From: Kaistia hirudinis
GTDB taxonomy: Bacteria; Pseudomonadota; Alphaproteobacteria; Rhizobiales; Kaistiaceae
Reading direction: 5' to 3'
DNA length: 64,000 nucleotides
Assembly: GCF_014196455.1 (NCBI RefSeq)
Contig: NZ_JACIDS010000005.1
Location: forward strand, 310,001-374,000
Shown here: positions 27,381 to 36,593 of the stretch, piece by piece
How positions within the stretch are numbered: position 1 is the first letter of the stretch
Layout of the letters: each line of letters opens with the position of its first letter
Made by a program: the position numbers and the translations under genes
The notes under the pieces: model-generated
What the model saw: only the letters and a program-made list of their open reading frames with translations
Databases searched by the model: none
Told to the model about the DNA's origin: nothing

Positions 27381-29144
27381 ATGATCAGCCTCCGCCTTCC
27401 GCCGTCCCGGCCACGCCGGCGTCCGCAGGAGCTCTCCTACGCGGCCGACGAGCGCCCGCCCTTCGCCACCATGATGACGCTGGGCATCCAGCACGCCATC
27501 ATGGCGCTGGCGCTGTCGGCCTATGCGCTGGCGCTCGCAAAGGGCGCCCATCTCGACATCGGACAGACGCGGGCGCTGCTCGCCGTCACGATCATCGCCA
27601 TGGCGATCGGAACGTTCCTGCAGGCCTGGGGCGGACGGTTCGGCTCGGGCTCGCTGATGATCCACATGCCGACGCCCTTCATCCTGCCGCTCGCCGTGCC
27701 GGTGCTGGAGCAGGTCGGCCCGGGCGGGCTGGTCCCGATCACCATCGTTTCGGCCATCACCACGCTGCTGGTGGCGCCGCTGGCGCAGAAGCTGCGCGGG
27801 CTGTTTCCGCCAATCGTCGCGGGCCTCGTCGTGCTCATCGGCGGGTTGTCGCTGATCCGCGAGGCGTTCGAACACTCCATGGGCCTTTCCGAGGACATGG
27901 AGATCAACCGGAACAGCGTGATCATCGCCGGCGTCACGCTGGTTCTGATCATGGGCCTTTCGGTCTGGGGCACGCGCAAGATGCGCCTGTTCGCCCTCCT
28001 CGCCGGCATCGTCGGCGGCGTGATCGCCGCCGCGCTGCTTGGCGAGCTCTCCGGCGGGGCCGAACTTCTGGCAACACCGACCTTTGCCGTTCCGACGCTG
28101 GTGGCGCCGAGTTTCGACGTGCCGATCGGCGCCCTGATCGGCCTCGCCTTCGTCGCCCTGCTGGTGCAGATCGATTCGATCGGCTCCTTCATCCTGATCG
28201 ACAAGATGGACGACGCCGACTGGCGCCGGGCCGACATGCGCCAGGCGAGCCGCGGCGTGCTCGGCGCCGGCATCTGCGATTTCATCGGCGGCCTGCTCGG
28301 CGCCATGCCGACCGCGACGTCCTCCGCCAATATCGGCCTGACCCATGCCAGCGGCTCGACGACGCGCTATGCCGGCCTCGCCGCGGCGGCCGTGCTGCTG
28401 CTGGTCGCCTTCCTGCCGAAGGCGACGCTGATCCTGACGCTGATCCCGACCCCGGTGATCGGCGCGATCGAGCTCTATGCCGCCGCCTTCCTGATCGCCT
28501 CGGGCGTCGACCTGCTCGCCTCGCGCGAAATGGACCCGCGCGGCATCTTCATCGTCGGCATCTCGACGGTCGGCGGCGTCGGCACGCTGCTGATGCCGGG
28601 CCTCGCCGAGCATGCCTCGCCGGGGCTGCGCCATCTCGTCGGCTCCGGCTTCATCGTCACCGGCGTGCTGGCGATCCTGCTCAACCTGCTCTTCCGCCTC
28701 GGCATCAAGAAATCGGAGAGCATCCAGCTCGACCGCAATGCGGACAGCCAGCCGCTGTCGATCCAGATCACGGACTTCGTCGAGGCCATGGGCGGCGCCT
28801 GGGCCGCGCGGCGTGACGTGGTCCGCCGGGCCGCGCTCGCCGCCGTCGAGGCGTCCGAGGCGATCGAAGCCTCCGGCGACGGCCGCAAGGTGATCGGCAT
28901 CGGCGGCTCGTTCGACGAGCTCAACTTCAACATCGACCTCGTGCATCTCGGACCGCCGCTGCCGGTGGCCGGCGCCGGTCCGACCGACCTCGCCGCGATC
29001 CTGGAGGGCGACGACGACAGCGCGATCGACGCGGCGATCCAGTCGGTCTCGGGCACGCTCGTGACCCGCCTGGCCGATCGGATCAAGGGCGAGAAGGGCC
29101 CGACGCCGGGAACGTCGGTCCTGCATCTGCATTTCGACCACTGA
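27381..29144 (+). CDS. NCS2-family (uracil/xanthine-type) permease with a HATPase-like C-terminal domain
   Basis: A 587-residue inner-membrane protein. Residues about 30-450 form a nucleobase/ascorbate (NCS2) transporter with 12-14 helices; the NCS2 signature appears as SSANIGLTHASGSTTRYAG and the TM8 region as LVQIDSIGSF. Residues 457-587 do not belong to NCS2: they read like a degenerate HATPase of the anti-sigma type, with AALAAVEASEAI in place of the N box (Glu490 kept, Asn lost) and IDLVHLGPP in place of the G1 box, the same D-L-x3-G-P as in the permease-HATPase protein. The ATG at 27381 has only a weak GGGGCG site, so the start is less certain. Substrate unknown. Confidence 0.8.
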   Translation: MISLRLPPSRPRRRPQELSYAADERPPFATMMTLGIQHAIMALALSAYALALAKGAHLDIGQTRALLAVTIIAMAIGTFLQAWGGRFGSGSLMIHMPTPFILPLAVPVLEQVGPGGLVPITIVSAITTLLVAPLAQKLRGLFPPIVAGLVVLIGGLSLIREAFEHSMGLSEDMEINRNSVIIAGVTLVLIMGLSVWGTRKMRLFALLAGIVGGVIAAALLGELSGGAELLATPTFAVPTLVAPSFDVPIGALIGLAFVALLVQIDSIGSFILIDKMDDADWRRADMRQASRGVLGAGICDFIGGLLGAMPTATSSANIGLTHASGSTTRYAGLAAAAVLLLVAFLPKATLILTLIPTPVIGAIELYAAAFLIASGVDLLASREMDPRGIFIVGISTVGGVGTLLMPGLAEHASPGLRHLVGSGFIVTGVLAILLNLLFRLGIKKSESIQLDRNADSQPLSIQITDFVEAMGGAWAARRDVVRRAALAAVEASEAIEASGDGRKVIGIGGSFDELNFNIDLVHLGPPLPVAGAGPTDLAAILEGDDDSAIDAAIQSVSGTLVTRLADRIKGEKGPTPGTSVLHLHFDH

Positions 29145-29173
29145 GCGGTCCGTCGGCGCGTCCCGGCGACCCA

Positions 29174-30010
29174 ATGAAAGCTCCCAGCTTGTCCTCCCCG
29201 CGCCCCAATGAGCGCCGGCCGACGCCGCCGGCACTCCCCGACATGATCGAGAGCTACGACGCCTATTTCCGCTCGGGGCTCTATCATGCGCGCTATCCGC
29301 GGCCGAACCGCCGCACGCTCCGCTTCGTGCGCCGCCATCTCGGCCAGGGCGGCCGCCTGCTCGATTTCGGCGCCGGCGAAGGCCGCTATGCGCTCGACCT
29401 CGCCGCGCGCGACGGCGCGCGCGTGCTCGCCGTCGATGTCAGCCCCGTCGCGCGCGATCTGCTCGCGGCCGAAGCGGCGCGCCGCGGCCTCGCCGACCAT
29501 CTGACCGTCACCGACACGCACGATGCGGCCTATCGCGATAACGCCCTCGGCTCGCGCGCCTTCGATGTCGCGCTGCTCGGCTTCGGCGTGCTCGGCCATA
29601 TCGCTGGCCGGTCCGAGCGCATCGCGGTGCTCCGCGCCATGCGCTCCAGCCTCAAGCCCGGCGGCCGGCTGATCATGGGCCTGCCCAATGCGGCCCGGCG
29701 CTTCCGGGCGGCGCAGGCCGAGGCCGCCCCGCTGGTCGCCGCCGGCACGCTGGAGGCGGGCGACATTCTCTATTCGCGCGGCTCCGAGGCCGGCGCGATC
29801 GCGCTCTACTACCACCTCTTCCGCCGCGACGAGATCCTGGCCGACCTCGCCGAGGCCGGCTTCGTCGTCGACCGGCTGACCAATGAGAGCACGCTGCCGG
29901 AGCGGGCCGTGACGACCTCGCGCGTCCTCGCGCTCCTCGACGACGCCGTCTCCGCCATCCTGCCGACGCGTTGGGGCTATGGCTATCTGGTCGTCGCGCG
30001 GCCGGCCTGA
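29174..30010 (+). CDS. Class I SAM-dependent methyltransferase
   Basis: A 278-residue Rossmann-fold methyltransferase. Motif I is LLDFGAGEGRYALDLA (residues about 62-77), the acidic end of beta-2 is LAVDVSP, and the post-motif region FDVALLGFGVLGHI follows. The acceptor is unknown. It begins 29 bases after the NCS2 gene on the same strand and could be co-transcribed with it, but nothing in the sequence ties it to signalling. Confidence 0.87.
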   Translation: MKAPSLSSPRPNERRPTPPALPDMIESYDAYFRSGLYHARYPRPNRRTLRFVRRHLGQGGRLLDFGAGEGRYALDLAARDGARVLAVDVSPVARDLLAAEAARRGLADHLTVTDTHDAAYRDNALGSRAFDVALLGFGVLGHIAGRSERIAVLRAMRSSLKPGGRLIMGLPNAARRFRAAQAEAAPLVAAGTLEAGDILYSRGSEAGAIALYYHLFRRDEILADLAEAGFVVDRLTNESTLPERAVTTSRVLALLDDAVSAILPTRWGYGYLVVARPA

Positions 30011-30012
30011 CG

Positions 30013-31023
30013 CTATTCGGCGGCCGGCGCGGTGATCACGACGTTCCGCCCCACGGCCTTGGCGGCATAGAGCGCACGGTCGGCAGAGGCGAACAGCCGA
30101 TCGGGCGTTTCAGCCGACTGTGTCGAGGCGACGCCGAGGCTCGCGGTCAGCTTGCCCCTCGGGCCGGCCGGATGCGCGATGCCCTCCGCCTCCAGGCGGG
30201 TGCGGATCCATTCAGCCCGTTCCGCGGCGGCCGGAAGGTCGGTCCCGCCGAGGATGAGAGCGAACTCCTCGCCGCCGACCCGGGCCACGACATCGTCGGG
30301 CCGCCGCGCGATGTCCCGCAGCGCCGAGGCGACCCGGACAAGGGCCGCGTCGCCGGCAGGATGGCCCGATGCGTCGTTCAGCTGCTTGAAATGGTCGATA
30401 TCGAGCAGAATGAGTGAGGCCGGCTCCCCCGTGCGCTTCGCCCGCCGACACGCCCGCTCGATCTCCTCGTCGAACAGGCGGCGATTGCCGAGACCCGTCA
30501 GCTTGTCGGAATGGGAGAGCAGCTGGAGCTCCGAATTGCGGCGGCGGAATTCGATCAGATCGAGTGACAGCGCGGCGAGATCCCGCAGCACGGCGGTCGT
30601 GAAGCCCTCAGGCTTTCCGGGTGTCCGGCTGAGGATACAGAGCGTCCCGATCGTCCAGCGACCATCCAGAATCAGCGGCACGCCGGCATAGAATCGCCAG
30701 GGTGAGCCGTGCACGGCATGTCCCGCGAGAAGCGGCGACGTACGAATGTCGTCGATCACGAGTTCCCGGCCGCTGGCGATGATCAACGTGCAGATCGAAT
30801 CGTTGCGACCGGAAATCTCGGGGACATCCGTGCTGGTGCGCGACTTCATCCATTGCATGGAGCCGTCCACCAGGCCGAGGAACGCCACGTCCGCGCCATA
30901 GAACAACCGGGTGAGCTGCGTCACACGGTCGAAACTGGGATCGGGTAGCGAATCGAGCAGACCGCAACTTTCCAGAACTTCGACCCGCTCGCGCTCGGCG
31001 GGCGGAGAGGGGGACTGCCACAC
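30013..31023 (-). CDS. GAF-GGDEF diguanylate cyclase
   Basis: A 336-residue cytoplasmic enzyme expected to make cyclic-di-GMP. An N-terminal GAF domain (about 10-155; LVDGSMQWMKSR, CTLIIASGRELVI) is followed by a GGDEF domain (about 175-330). The active site is GGEEF (250-254), and an inhibitory I-site RPDD (241-244) lies exactly five residues upstream, so product inhibition is likely. No EAL domain or membrane helix. The start is uncertain: GTG at 31023 has CGGAG seven bases upstream, while a TTG at 31092 would add 23 residues. Converges on the methyltransferase gene with a 2-base gap. Confidence 0.88.
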   Translation of the reverse strand: MWQSPSPPAERERVEVLESCGLLDSLPDPSFDRVTQLTRLFYGADVAFLGLVDGSMQWMKSRTSTDVPEISGRNDSICTLIIASGRELVIDDIRTSPLLAGHAVHGSPWRFYAGVPLILDGRWTIGTLCILSRTPGKPEGFTTAVLRDLAALSLDLIEFRRRNSELQLLSHSDKLTGLGNRRLFDEEIERACRRAKRTGEPASLILLDIDHFKQLNDASGHPAGDAALVRVASALRDIARRPDDVVARVGGEEFALILGGTDLPAAAERAEWIRTRLEAEGIAHPAGPRGKLTASLGVASTQSAETPDRLFASADRALYAAKAVGRNVVITAPAAE

Positions 31024-31330
31024 TACACGGCTCCGGATGGCGAAAATCTCCGATTTCACTTGCACATAGCCACGTTCCGGCGCCGCAATCAATCAGGCTT
31101 CCGATCATCTTCTTGTTGTTCCTTCGCGCGGCGGCGGAAGACACCGTCCGCGCGCGCCGCAGGTGCAACCTCCTGGTTGCGTCGGCTTCGCGCCGCAGCC
31201 CCGTGCGACGAAGTGGGACGGTTGCGGCAGACACGATCTCGGCGTCATTCTCCGCCAGAGGACACCCTCCGTGCCGACGAGACGGCCAGGAAGCGAAGCG
31301 GATCGTAGAGTGAGCGACGTGGTCGAGGGC

Positions 31331-33100
31331 ATGAGGCGGCGTGAGGGCAATGGGGGGCGTGCCGCCCTGTGGGCGCGGCTGCTCGAGCCCTATCGCAAGC
31401 TGATCCTCTTACTGATCCTCTGCCAGGCCGGGCAGTCCATCGCGTCGCTCGCGCTGCCCAGCCTCAGCGCCAATGTCATCGACCGCGGCATTCTCGACGG
31501 CGACCACGCCTATATCTTCCGCACGATGGCGATCATGCTGGCCGCAGCGGTCGCCCAGATCCTGTTCGCGACCGGGACGGCCTGGCTCGGGGCGCGGATC
31601 GCGATCGGCTTCGGCCGCGACCTCCGCGCCGCCGTCTTCGCCCGCGTGCAGAGCTTCTCCCTGACCGAACTGCGCATCTTCGGCACGCCGTCGCTGATCA
31701 CGCGCACCACCAACGACGTCCAGCAATTGCAGACCGTGCTGGTGATGTTCCTGACCATGGTCATGACCGCTCCGATCATGGGAATCGGCGCGGTGATCAT
31801 GGCGATCCGTCAGGACAGCCACCTCTCGCTGCTGCTGCTCGTCAGCGTGCCGGTGCTCGGGCTGATCATCGGCGTGCTGATGGTCAAGAGCCTGCCGCTC
31901 TTCTCCGCCATGCAGGGCCAGATCGACCGCGTGAACCAGATCCTGCGCGAGCAGATCACCGGGCTGCGGGTCATCCGCGCCTTCGTGCGCGACACGCATG
32001 AGCGCGATCGCTTCGCGGTCGCCAATGACGCGCTGACCGACACGGCGCTCAGGGTCGGCCGCCTGATGGCGCTGAACATGCCGGCGGCGATGATCGTGAT
32101 GCAGCTTTCCAGCATCGCGATGGTCTGGTTCGCGGCGCACCGGATCGCCTCCGGCGCGATGCAGGTCGGCTCCCTCGTCGCCTTCATCGCCTATATCGCG
32201 CAGGTGCTGATCTCCGTGATGATCGCCTCGATGCTGTTCGCCATCGCGCCGCGCGCGCTGGTCAGCGGACGGCGCATCCGCGAGGTGCTGCAGACCGAGA
32301 CCTCCGTCGTCGAGCCGGCGGCGCCGGCAAAGCTCGGCGCGGCCGCGATGACGCGGTGCGCGGTCGAATTCCGCGACGTGACGTTCTCCTATCCCGGCGC
32401 CGAGGCCGCGGTGCTGAGCCATGTCAGCTTCCGCATCGATCCCGGCGAGACCGTCGCGGTGATCGGCTCGACCGGTTCCGGCAAGAGCACGCTGGTCAAC
32501 CTGGTTCCGCGCCTCTTCGACGTCACCGGCGGCAGCGTGTGCCTCGACGGGATCGACGTGCGCGCGCTGCCGCTCCAGACGCTCTGGAGCCTGATCGGCC
32601 TCGTGCCGCAGGAGAGTTACCTCTTTTCCGGCACGATCGCCGACAATCTGCGCTATGGCCGCGCCGATGCCGACGAGGCGGCGCTGTGGCACGCGCTGGA
32701 AATCGCGCAGGCGAAGGATTTCGTCGAATCGCTGCCGCTCGGCCTCGATGCGCCCGTGGCGCAGGGCGGCGGCAATTTCTCGGGCGGGCAGCGCCAACGC
32801 CTCACCATCGCGCGCGCCCTCGTTCGCCGCGCGCCGATCTATCTGTTCGACGACAGCTTCTCGGCGCTCGATTATGTGACGGACATGCGGCTCCGCCAGG
32901 CGCTCGCCCGCGAGATGGGTGACGACGCGGCCATGCTGATCGTGGGCCAGCGCGTCTCCTCCGTGCGCCATGCCGACCGCATCCTCGTGCTCGACCGCGG
33001 CGTGATCGTCGGGGCGGGACGGCACGAGCAATTGCTCGCCGAGTGCGCGGCCTATCGGGAAATCGTCGAATCCCAGCACGCCGAGGAGCTCGCGCCATGA
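31331..33100 (+). CDS. ABC exporter half-transporter with degenerate ATP site
   Basis: A 589-residue type IV exporter half: six helices (about 15-310) and an ATP-binding domain (345-585). Walker A is GSTGSGKST (about 379-387) and the signature FSGGQ is intact, but the catalytic Glu after Walker B is Asp (LFDDS, residue 508) and the switch His is Gln (IVGQRVSS, about 540). This matches the non-catalytic partner of heterodimeric exporters such as TM287 or BmrC. The start is uncertain; GTG at 31310 is also possible. It overlaps the next gene by 4 bases. Probable lipid, peptide or drug export. Confidence 0.88.
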   Translation: MRRREGNGGRAALWARLLEPYRKLILLLILCQAGQSIASLALPSLSANVIDRGILDGDHAYIFRTMAIMLAAAVAQILFATGTAWLGARIAIGFGRDLRAAVFARVQSFSLTELRIFGTPSLITRTTNDVQQLQTVLVMFLTMVMTAPIMGIGAVIMAIRQDSHLSLLLLVSVPVLGLIIGVLMVKSLPLFSAMQGQIDRVNQILREQITGLRVIRAFVRDTHERDRFAVANDALTDTALRVGRLMALNMPAAMIVMQLSSIAMVWFAAHRIASGAMQVGSLVAFIAYIAQVLISVMIASMLFAIAPRALVSGRRIREVLQTETSVVEPAAPAKLGAAAMTRCAVEFRDVTFSYPGAEAAVLSHVSFRIDPGETVAVIGSTGSGKSTLVNLVPRLFDVTGGSVCLDGIDVRALPLQTLWSLIGLVPQESYLFSGTIADNLRYGRADADEAALWHALEIAQAKDFVESLPLGLDAPVAQGGGNFSGGQRQRLTIARALVRRAPIYLFDDSFSALDYVTDMRLRQALAREMGDDAAMLIVGQRVSSVRHADRILVLDRGVIVGAGRHEQLLAECAAYREIVESQHAEELAP

Positions 33101-34983
33101 AGGCGCCGGGACAACCGACCGAGCGGGCGCCGGATCTCGCCACCGCACCGACGCGTGCCCCGATGCCCACGCCGGGAGCCCGCATGGGGCCGGGCGGTGC
33201 CGCGCAGATCGGGGCCGGCGCCAAGCCCCGGAATTTCGCGTCCTCGATCCGGCGCCTTGCGCGGATCATGCTCGCCGAGCGCACCAAGCTCGCGATCATC
33301 CTGGCCTGCACGCTGGTCAGCGTGGGCTTCGGCATCCTCGGTCCGTGGCTGCTCGGCCATGCGACCGATCTCGTCGTCAGCGCCGTCTCGGCGTCGAACG
33401 CGATCGACTTCGGCTCACTCGCGCGTCTGCTCGGCCTCGCCATCGCGCTCCAGCTCGTGGCGGCGGTCGCCAACTGGCAACAGGCCTGGCTCACCAATGG
33501 CGTCGTGCAGGGCACCAGCCGGGCGCTGCGCCGGCAGGCGGAGGAAAAACTCGCCCGCCTGCCCCTCGCCTGGTTCGACCGCCAGCCGCATGGCGAGGTG
33601 CTGAGCCGCATCACCAACGACATCGACAATATCAGCCAGAGCCTGCAGCAGCTGCTGAGCCAGTTGCTGATGTCGCTGCTGCAGGTGATCGGCGTCATCA
33701 CCATGATGCTCGTGCTCTCGCCGCTCCTGACGCTCGCGGCCCTCACCAGCCTCGCCATCTCGCTGCTGGTCACGCGGCTTCTGGCGCGCTGGTCGCAGCC
33801 GCGCTTCGTCGAGCAATGGCGCTGGACCGGCGTGCTCAACGGCAATGTTGAGGAGAACTTCACCGGTCATGCTCTGGTGAAGGTGTTCGGGCATCAGGAG
33901 ACGGCGCGCGCCGAATTCGAGAAGGCCAACACGGCGCTGCGCGACAATGCCTTCGTCGCGCAGTTCCTCGCCGGCGTGATCCAGCCGGCGATCATGTTCA
34001 TCGGCAATCTCAGCTTCATCGCCGTCGTCATCGGCGGCGCGCTGCGCGTCGCGGCCGGCGGGCTGACCATCGGCACGCTGCAGGCCTTCATCCAATATGT
34101 GCGCCAGCTCAACCAGCCCGTCTCGCAGGTTTCCAGCATGGCCGCGATCCTGCAATCGGCGGCGGCTTCAGCGGAGCGCGTCTTCGAACTGCTGGACGCG
34201 CCGGAACTCGCACCCGATCCGGCGGAGCCCGCGCGGATCGCGGCGCCGCAGGGCCATGTCGTCTTCGATCACGTGCGCTTCCGCTATGACCCCCCCGTTC
34301 CGCTGTTCGAGAATGTCGACCTCGAAGCCCTGCCCGGCCAGACAGTGGCGATCGTGGGACCGACCGGCGCCGGCAAGACGACGCTCGTCAACCTGCTGAT
34401 GCGCTTCTACGAGATCGACGGCGGCTCGATCACGCTCGACGGCGTCGACACCCGCGCCATGAGCCGGGAGGCGCTCCGGCGCAATTTCGGCATGGTGCTG
34501 CAGGACGCCTGGCTCTTCAGCGGCACGATCCGCGACAACATCGCCTATGGCCGCGAGAACGCCACCGAGGCGGAGATCGTCGAAGCGGCGCGCGCCTGCC
34601 ATGTCGACGAATTCGTGCGCACCCTGCCCAAGGCCTATGACACCCCGATCGACGAGAACGGCTCCAGCCTCAGCGTCGGCCAGCGCCAGCTCCTGACGAT
34701 CGCCCGCGCCTTCCTCGCCCGCCCGGTCGTGCTGATCCTCGACGAGGCGACCAGCTCGGTCGATACGCGCACCGAGCTTCTCGTCCAGCGCGCGATGGCG
34801 CGCCTCAGAAGCGGACGCACCAGCTTCGTCATCGCCCATCGCCTCTCGACCATCCGCGACGCCGACCTGATCGTCTACATGGAAAACGGCAATGTGCTCG
34901 AACAGGGCACGCACGACACGCTCGTCGCCCGCCGCGGCCATTACTGGCGCCTGCACCAGTCACAATTCGCCGAGGTCGACTGA
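33097..34983 (+). CDS. ABC exporter half-transporter with catalytic ATP site
   Basis: A 628-residue partner of the preceding half-transporter. A Pro/Ala-rich cytoplasmic N terminus (1-45) precedes six helices (about 60-350) and an ATP-binding domain (385-625). Walker A is GPTGAGKTT, the catalytic Glu is present (ILDEATSSVD, residue 550) and so is the switch His (IAHRLST, about 581). Its own signature is LSVGQ rather than LSGGQ, which in the heterodimer would face the degenerate site of the partner. Translation is coupled through ATGA. It converges on the ferredoxin reductase gene, 14 bases away. Confidence 0.9.
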   Translation: MKAPGQPTERAPDLATAPTRAPMPTPGARMGPGGAAQIGAGAKPRNFASSIRRLARIMLAERTKLAIILACTLVSVGFGILGPWLLGHATDLVVSAVSASNAIDFGSLARLLGLAIALQLVAAVANWQQAWLTNGVVQGTSRALRRQAEEKLARLPLAWFDRQPHGEVLSRITNDIDNISQSLQQLLSQLLMSLLQVIGVITMMLVLSPLLTLAALTSLAISLLVTRLLARWSQPRFVEQWRWTGVLNGNVEENFTGHALVKVFGHQETARAEFEKANTALRDNAFVAQFLAGVIQPAIMFIGNLSFIAVVIGGALRVAAGGLTIGTLQAFIQYVRQLNQPVSQVSSMAAILQSAAASAERVFELLDAPELAPDPAEPARIAAPQGHVVFDHVRFRYDPPVPLFENVDLEALPGQTVAIVGPTGAGKTTLVNLLMRFYEIDGGSITLDGVDTRAMSREALRRNFGMVLQDAWLFSGTIRDNIAYGRENATEAEIVEAARACHVDEFVRTLPKAYDTPIDENGSSLSVGQRQLLTIARAFLARPVVLILDEATSSVDTRTELLVQRAMARLRSGRTSFVIAHRLSTIRDADLIVYMENGNVLEQGTHDTLVARRGHYWRLHQSQFAEVD

Positions 34984-34997
34984 CCGGGGCCACCGCT

Positions 34998-36260
34998 TCA
35001 GGACGAAACCACCGCCGCGCGGGCCGACGTCTTCGGTTCCCCTTCGAGCAGGCTCCGAAGATCCGCCCCGGCGTCGCGCACCATCGCGATCGGCGGCGCG
35101 ATGCCGGCGGCCAGCAGCTTGCGCCCCAGCATGTGATCGGATGGGCGGTTAACGGTCTCGATCGAGAGCAGGCGATCTCCGCGATAGCGGAAGACCGAGA
35201 AGGCGCCGGATTGCGGATCGCCCCGCACCACGTCTCGATCGGGATCGTAGGCAAGGCCGACCATCTGCAGCCGCGCGTCGCCCTGGTCCGACCAGAACCA
35301 TGGCACGGCGCGAAACGGCGCCGGACGTCCCAGGAGGTGCGCAGCCGCGGAGCGCGCCTGGTCGGTGGCGTTCTGGACGGATTCGAGCCGCAGCACCCGT
35401 CCGGCCAGCCAGTGCTCGTAGCTCGCGACGTCGCCGACCGCATAGATATCGGGAGCACTCGTCCGGAAAGCGGCGTCGACCGCGATGCCGTTCGAGAAGG
35501 CGAGCCCGGCCGCCGCGGCGAGTTCGACATTCGGCTCGACGCCGATGCCGATCACCACCAGTTGCGCCGGCAGCGACTGTCCGTCGCCGGTCGTGATGCG
35601 CCGCACGCGACCCGCCTCCCCCGCGATCGCCGCCAGCCCCGTGCCGGTCAGGATCCGGATCCCCGATGCCACAGCCCTGTCGGCAAGGTGATCGGAGATC
35701 AGCGGCGACACGGCACGTCCGAGGATGCGCGGCGCCGCCTCCAGCACGGCGACGGACCGGCCGAGCGCTGCGAACGTGCTGGCGAGTTCCATGCCGATGA
35801 AGCCGCCGCCGACGACCACGACATCGCCGGCCGCCGGCAGCGCGGCGCGAAGCGCCAGCCCGTCAGCCCGGTTGCGCAGCGCCAGGACGCCTTCGAGATC
35901 AGTCCCCGGCACCGCCGGCAGGCGCGGCCGAGCGCCCGTGGCGAGGACGAGACGATCGAACGACAGCACACCGCCATGCGTGAATTCGAGCCGCTTGCCG
36001 GCCGGATCGATCGCCGAGACGCACCGCCCCGACAGAAGCTCGACGCGGTTGCGCGCATAGAAATCTTCGGGCCGCAGCAATTGCAGCTGCGGGACATCGT
36101 CCTTCAGGAAGGTCTTGGAGAGCGGCGGCTTGTGATAGGGAAGATCCGTCTCCTCGCCGATCAGGAACAGTTCGCCCTCGAAGCCGTCCTGCCGCAGGCT
36201 GGCAGCGGCCTGCACGCCGGCATGCCCCGTCCCGACGATCGCGATCCGGCCGATGCCCAT
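34998..36260 (-). CDS. FAD-dependent ferredoxin reductase (P450 electron donor)
   Basis: A 420-residue NAD(P)H:ferredoxin reductase of the putidaredoxin-reductase type. FAD-binding GTGHAG (residues 10-15), the NAD-binding GGGFIGME (near 155) and the FAD motif YAVGDVAS (near 280) are in order, with the family C-terminal interface domain ending around 410. It should pass electrons from NADH to the ferredoxin encoded just upstream (1-base TGATG overlap) and so to the P450 at 43133. It is the last gene of the nine-gene operon and fills the CreE role of the cre pathway. Confidence 0.92.
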   Translation of the reverse strand: MGIGRIAIVGTGHAGVQAAASLRQDGFEGELFLIGEETDLPYHKPPLSKTFLKDDVPQLQLLRPEDFYARNRVELLSGRCVSAIDPAGKRLEFTHGGVLSFDRLVLATGARPRLPAVPGTDLEGVLALRNRADGLALRAALPAAGDVVVVGGGFIGMELASTFAALGRSVAVLEAAPRILGRAVSPLISDHLADRAVASGIRILTGTGLAAIAGEAGRVRRITTGDGQSLPAQLVVIGIGVEPNVELAAAAGLAFSNGIAVDAAFRTSAPDIYAVGDVASYEHWLAGRVLRLESVQNATDQARSAAAHLLGRPAPFRAVPWFWSDQGDARLQMVGLAYDPDRDVVRGDPQSGAFSVFRYRGDRLLSIETVNRPSDHMLGRKLLAAGIAPPIAMVRDAGADLRSLLEGEPKTSARAAVVSS

Positions 36261-36580
36261 CAGACCACCTCCACCACGTTGAGCACCAGCCCTTCGAGAT
36301 CCGGCCGCAGCTTGATCTGGCAGGAAAGGCGGCTCGCCGGCGATACGTCGTCGAGGACGCTCTCCAGCATCTCCTCCTCGATCGCCTCGCGCGGCCCGAT
36401 ACGCGCATCGTCCGCCTCGCTCACCTGGACATGGCAGGTCGCGCACATGCAGGCGCCGCCGCATTCGCCGACAATGCCGTCGACGCCGGCCCGCACCGCC
36501 GCCTGCATGCCGCTTTCGCCGGCCTTCGCGTCGACTTCGCGGCGCGTTCCGTCCGGCTGGATGAAGACGATCGTCGTCAT
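36260..36580 (-). CDS. [2Fe-2S] ferredoxin (adrenodoxin/putidaredoxin type)
   Basis: A 106-residue electron carrier. The cluster ligands are Cys40, Cys46, Cys49 and Cys87 (C-x5-C-x2-C...C), with an additional Cys44 inside the loop, as in P450-linked ferredoxins. The C-terminal end LNVVEVV is short. It sits between the SDR and the reductase genes, and should carry electrons to the operon's P450, the CreF role. The ATG at 36580 was chosen because it begins the conserved beta strand TTIVFIQPDG. Confidence 0.93.
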   Translation of the reverse strand: MTTIVFIQPDGTRREVDAKAGESGMQAAVRAGVDGIVGECGGACMCATCHVQVSEADDARIGPREAIEEEMLESVLDDVSPASRLSCQIKLRPDLEGLVLNVVEVV

Positions 36581-36593
36581 GCTCGGATCTCCG

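Noticed and set aside
27342-29234. 630-codon minus-strand open frame
   Set aside because: Antisense to the NCS2 permease, whose helices and motifs are clear; the frame has no recognisable fold.
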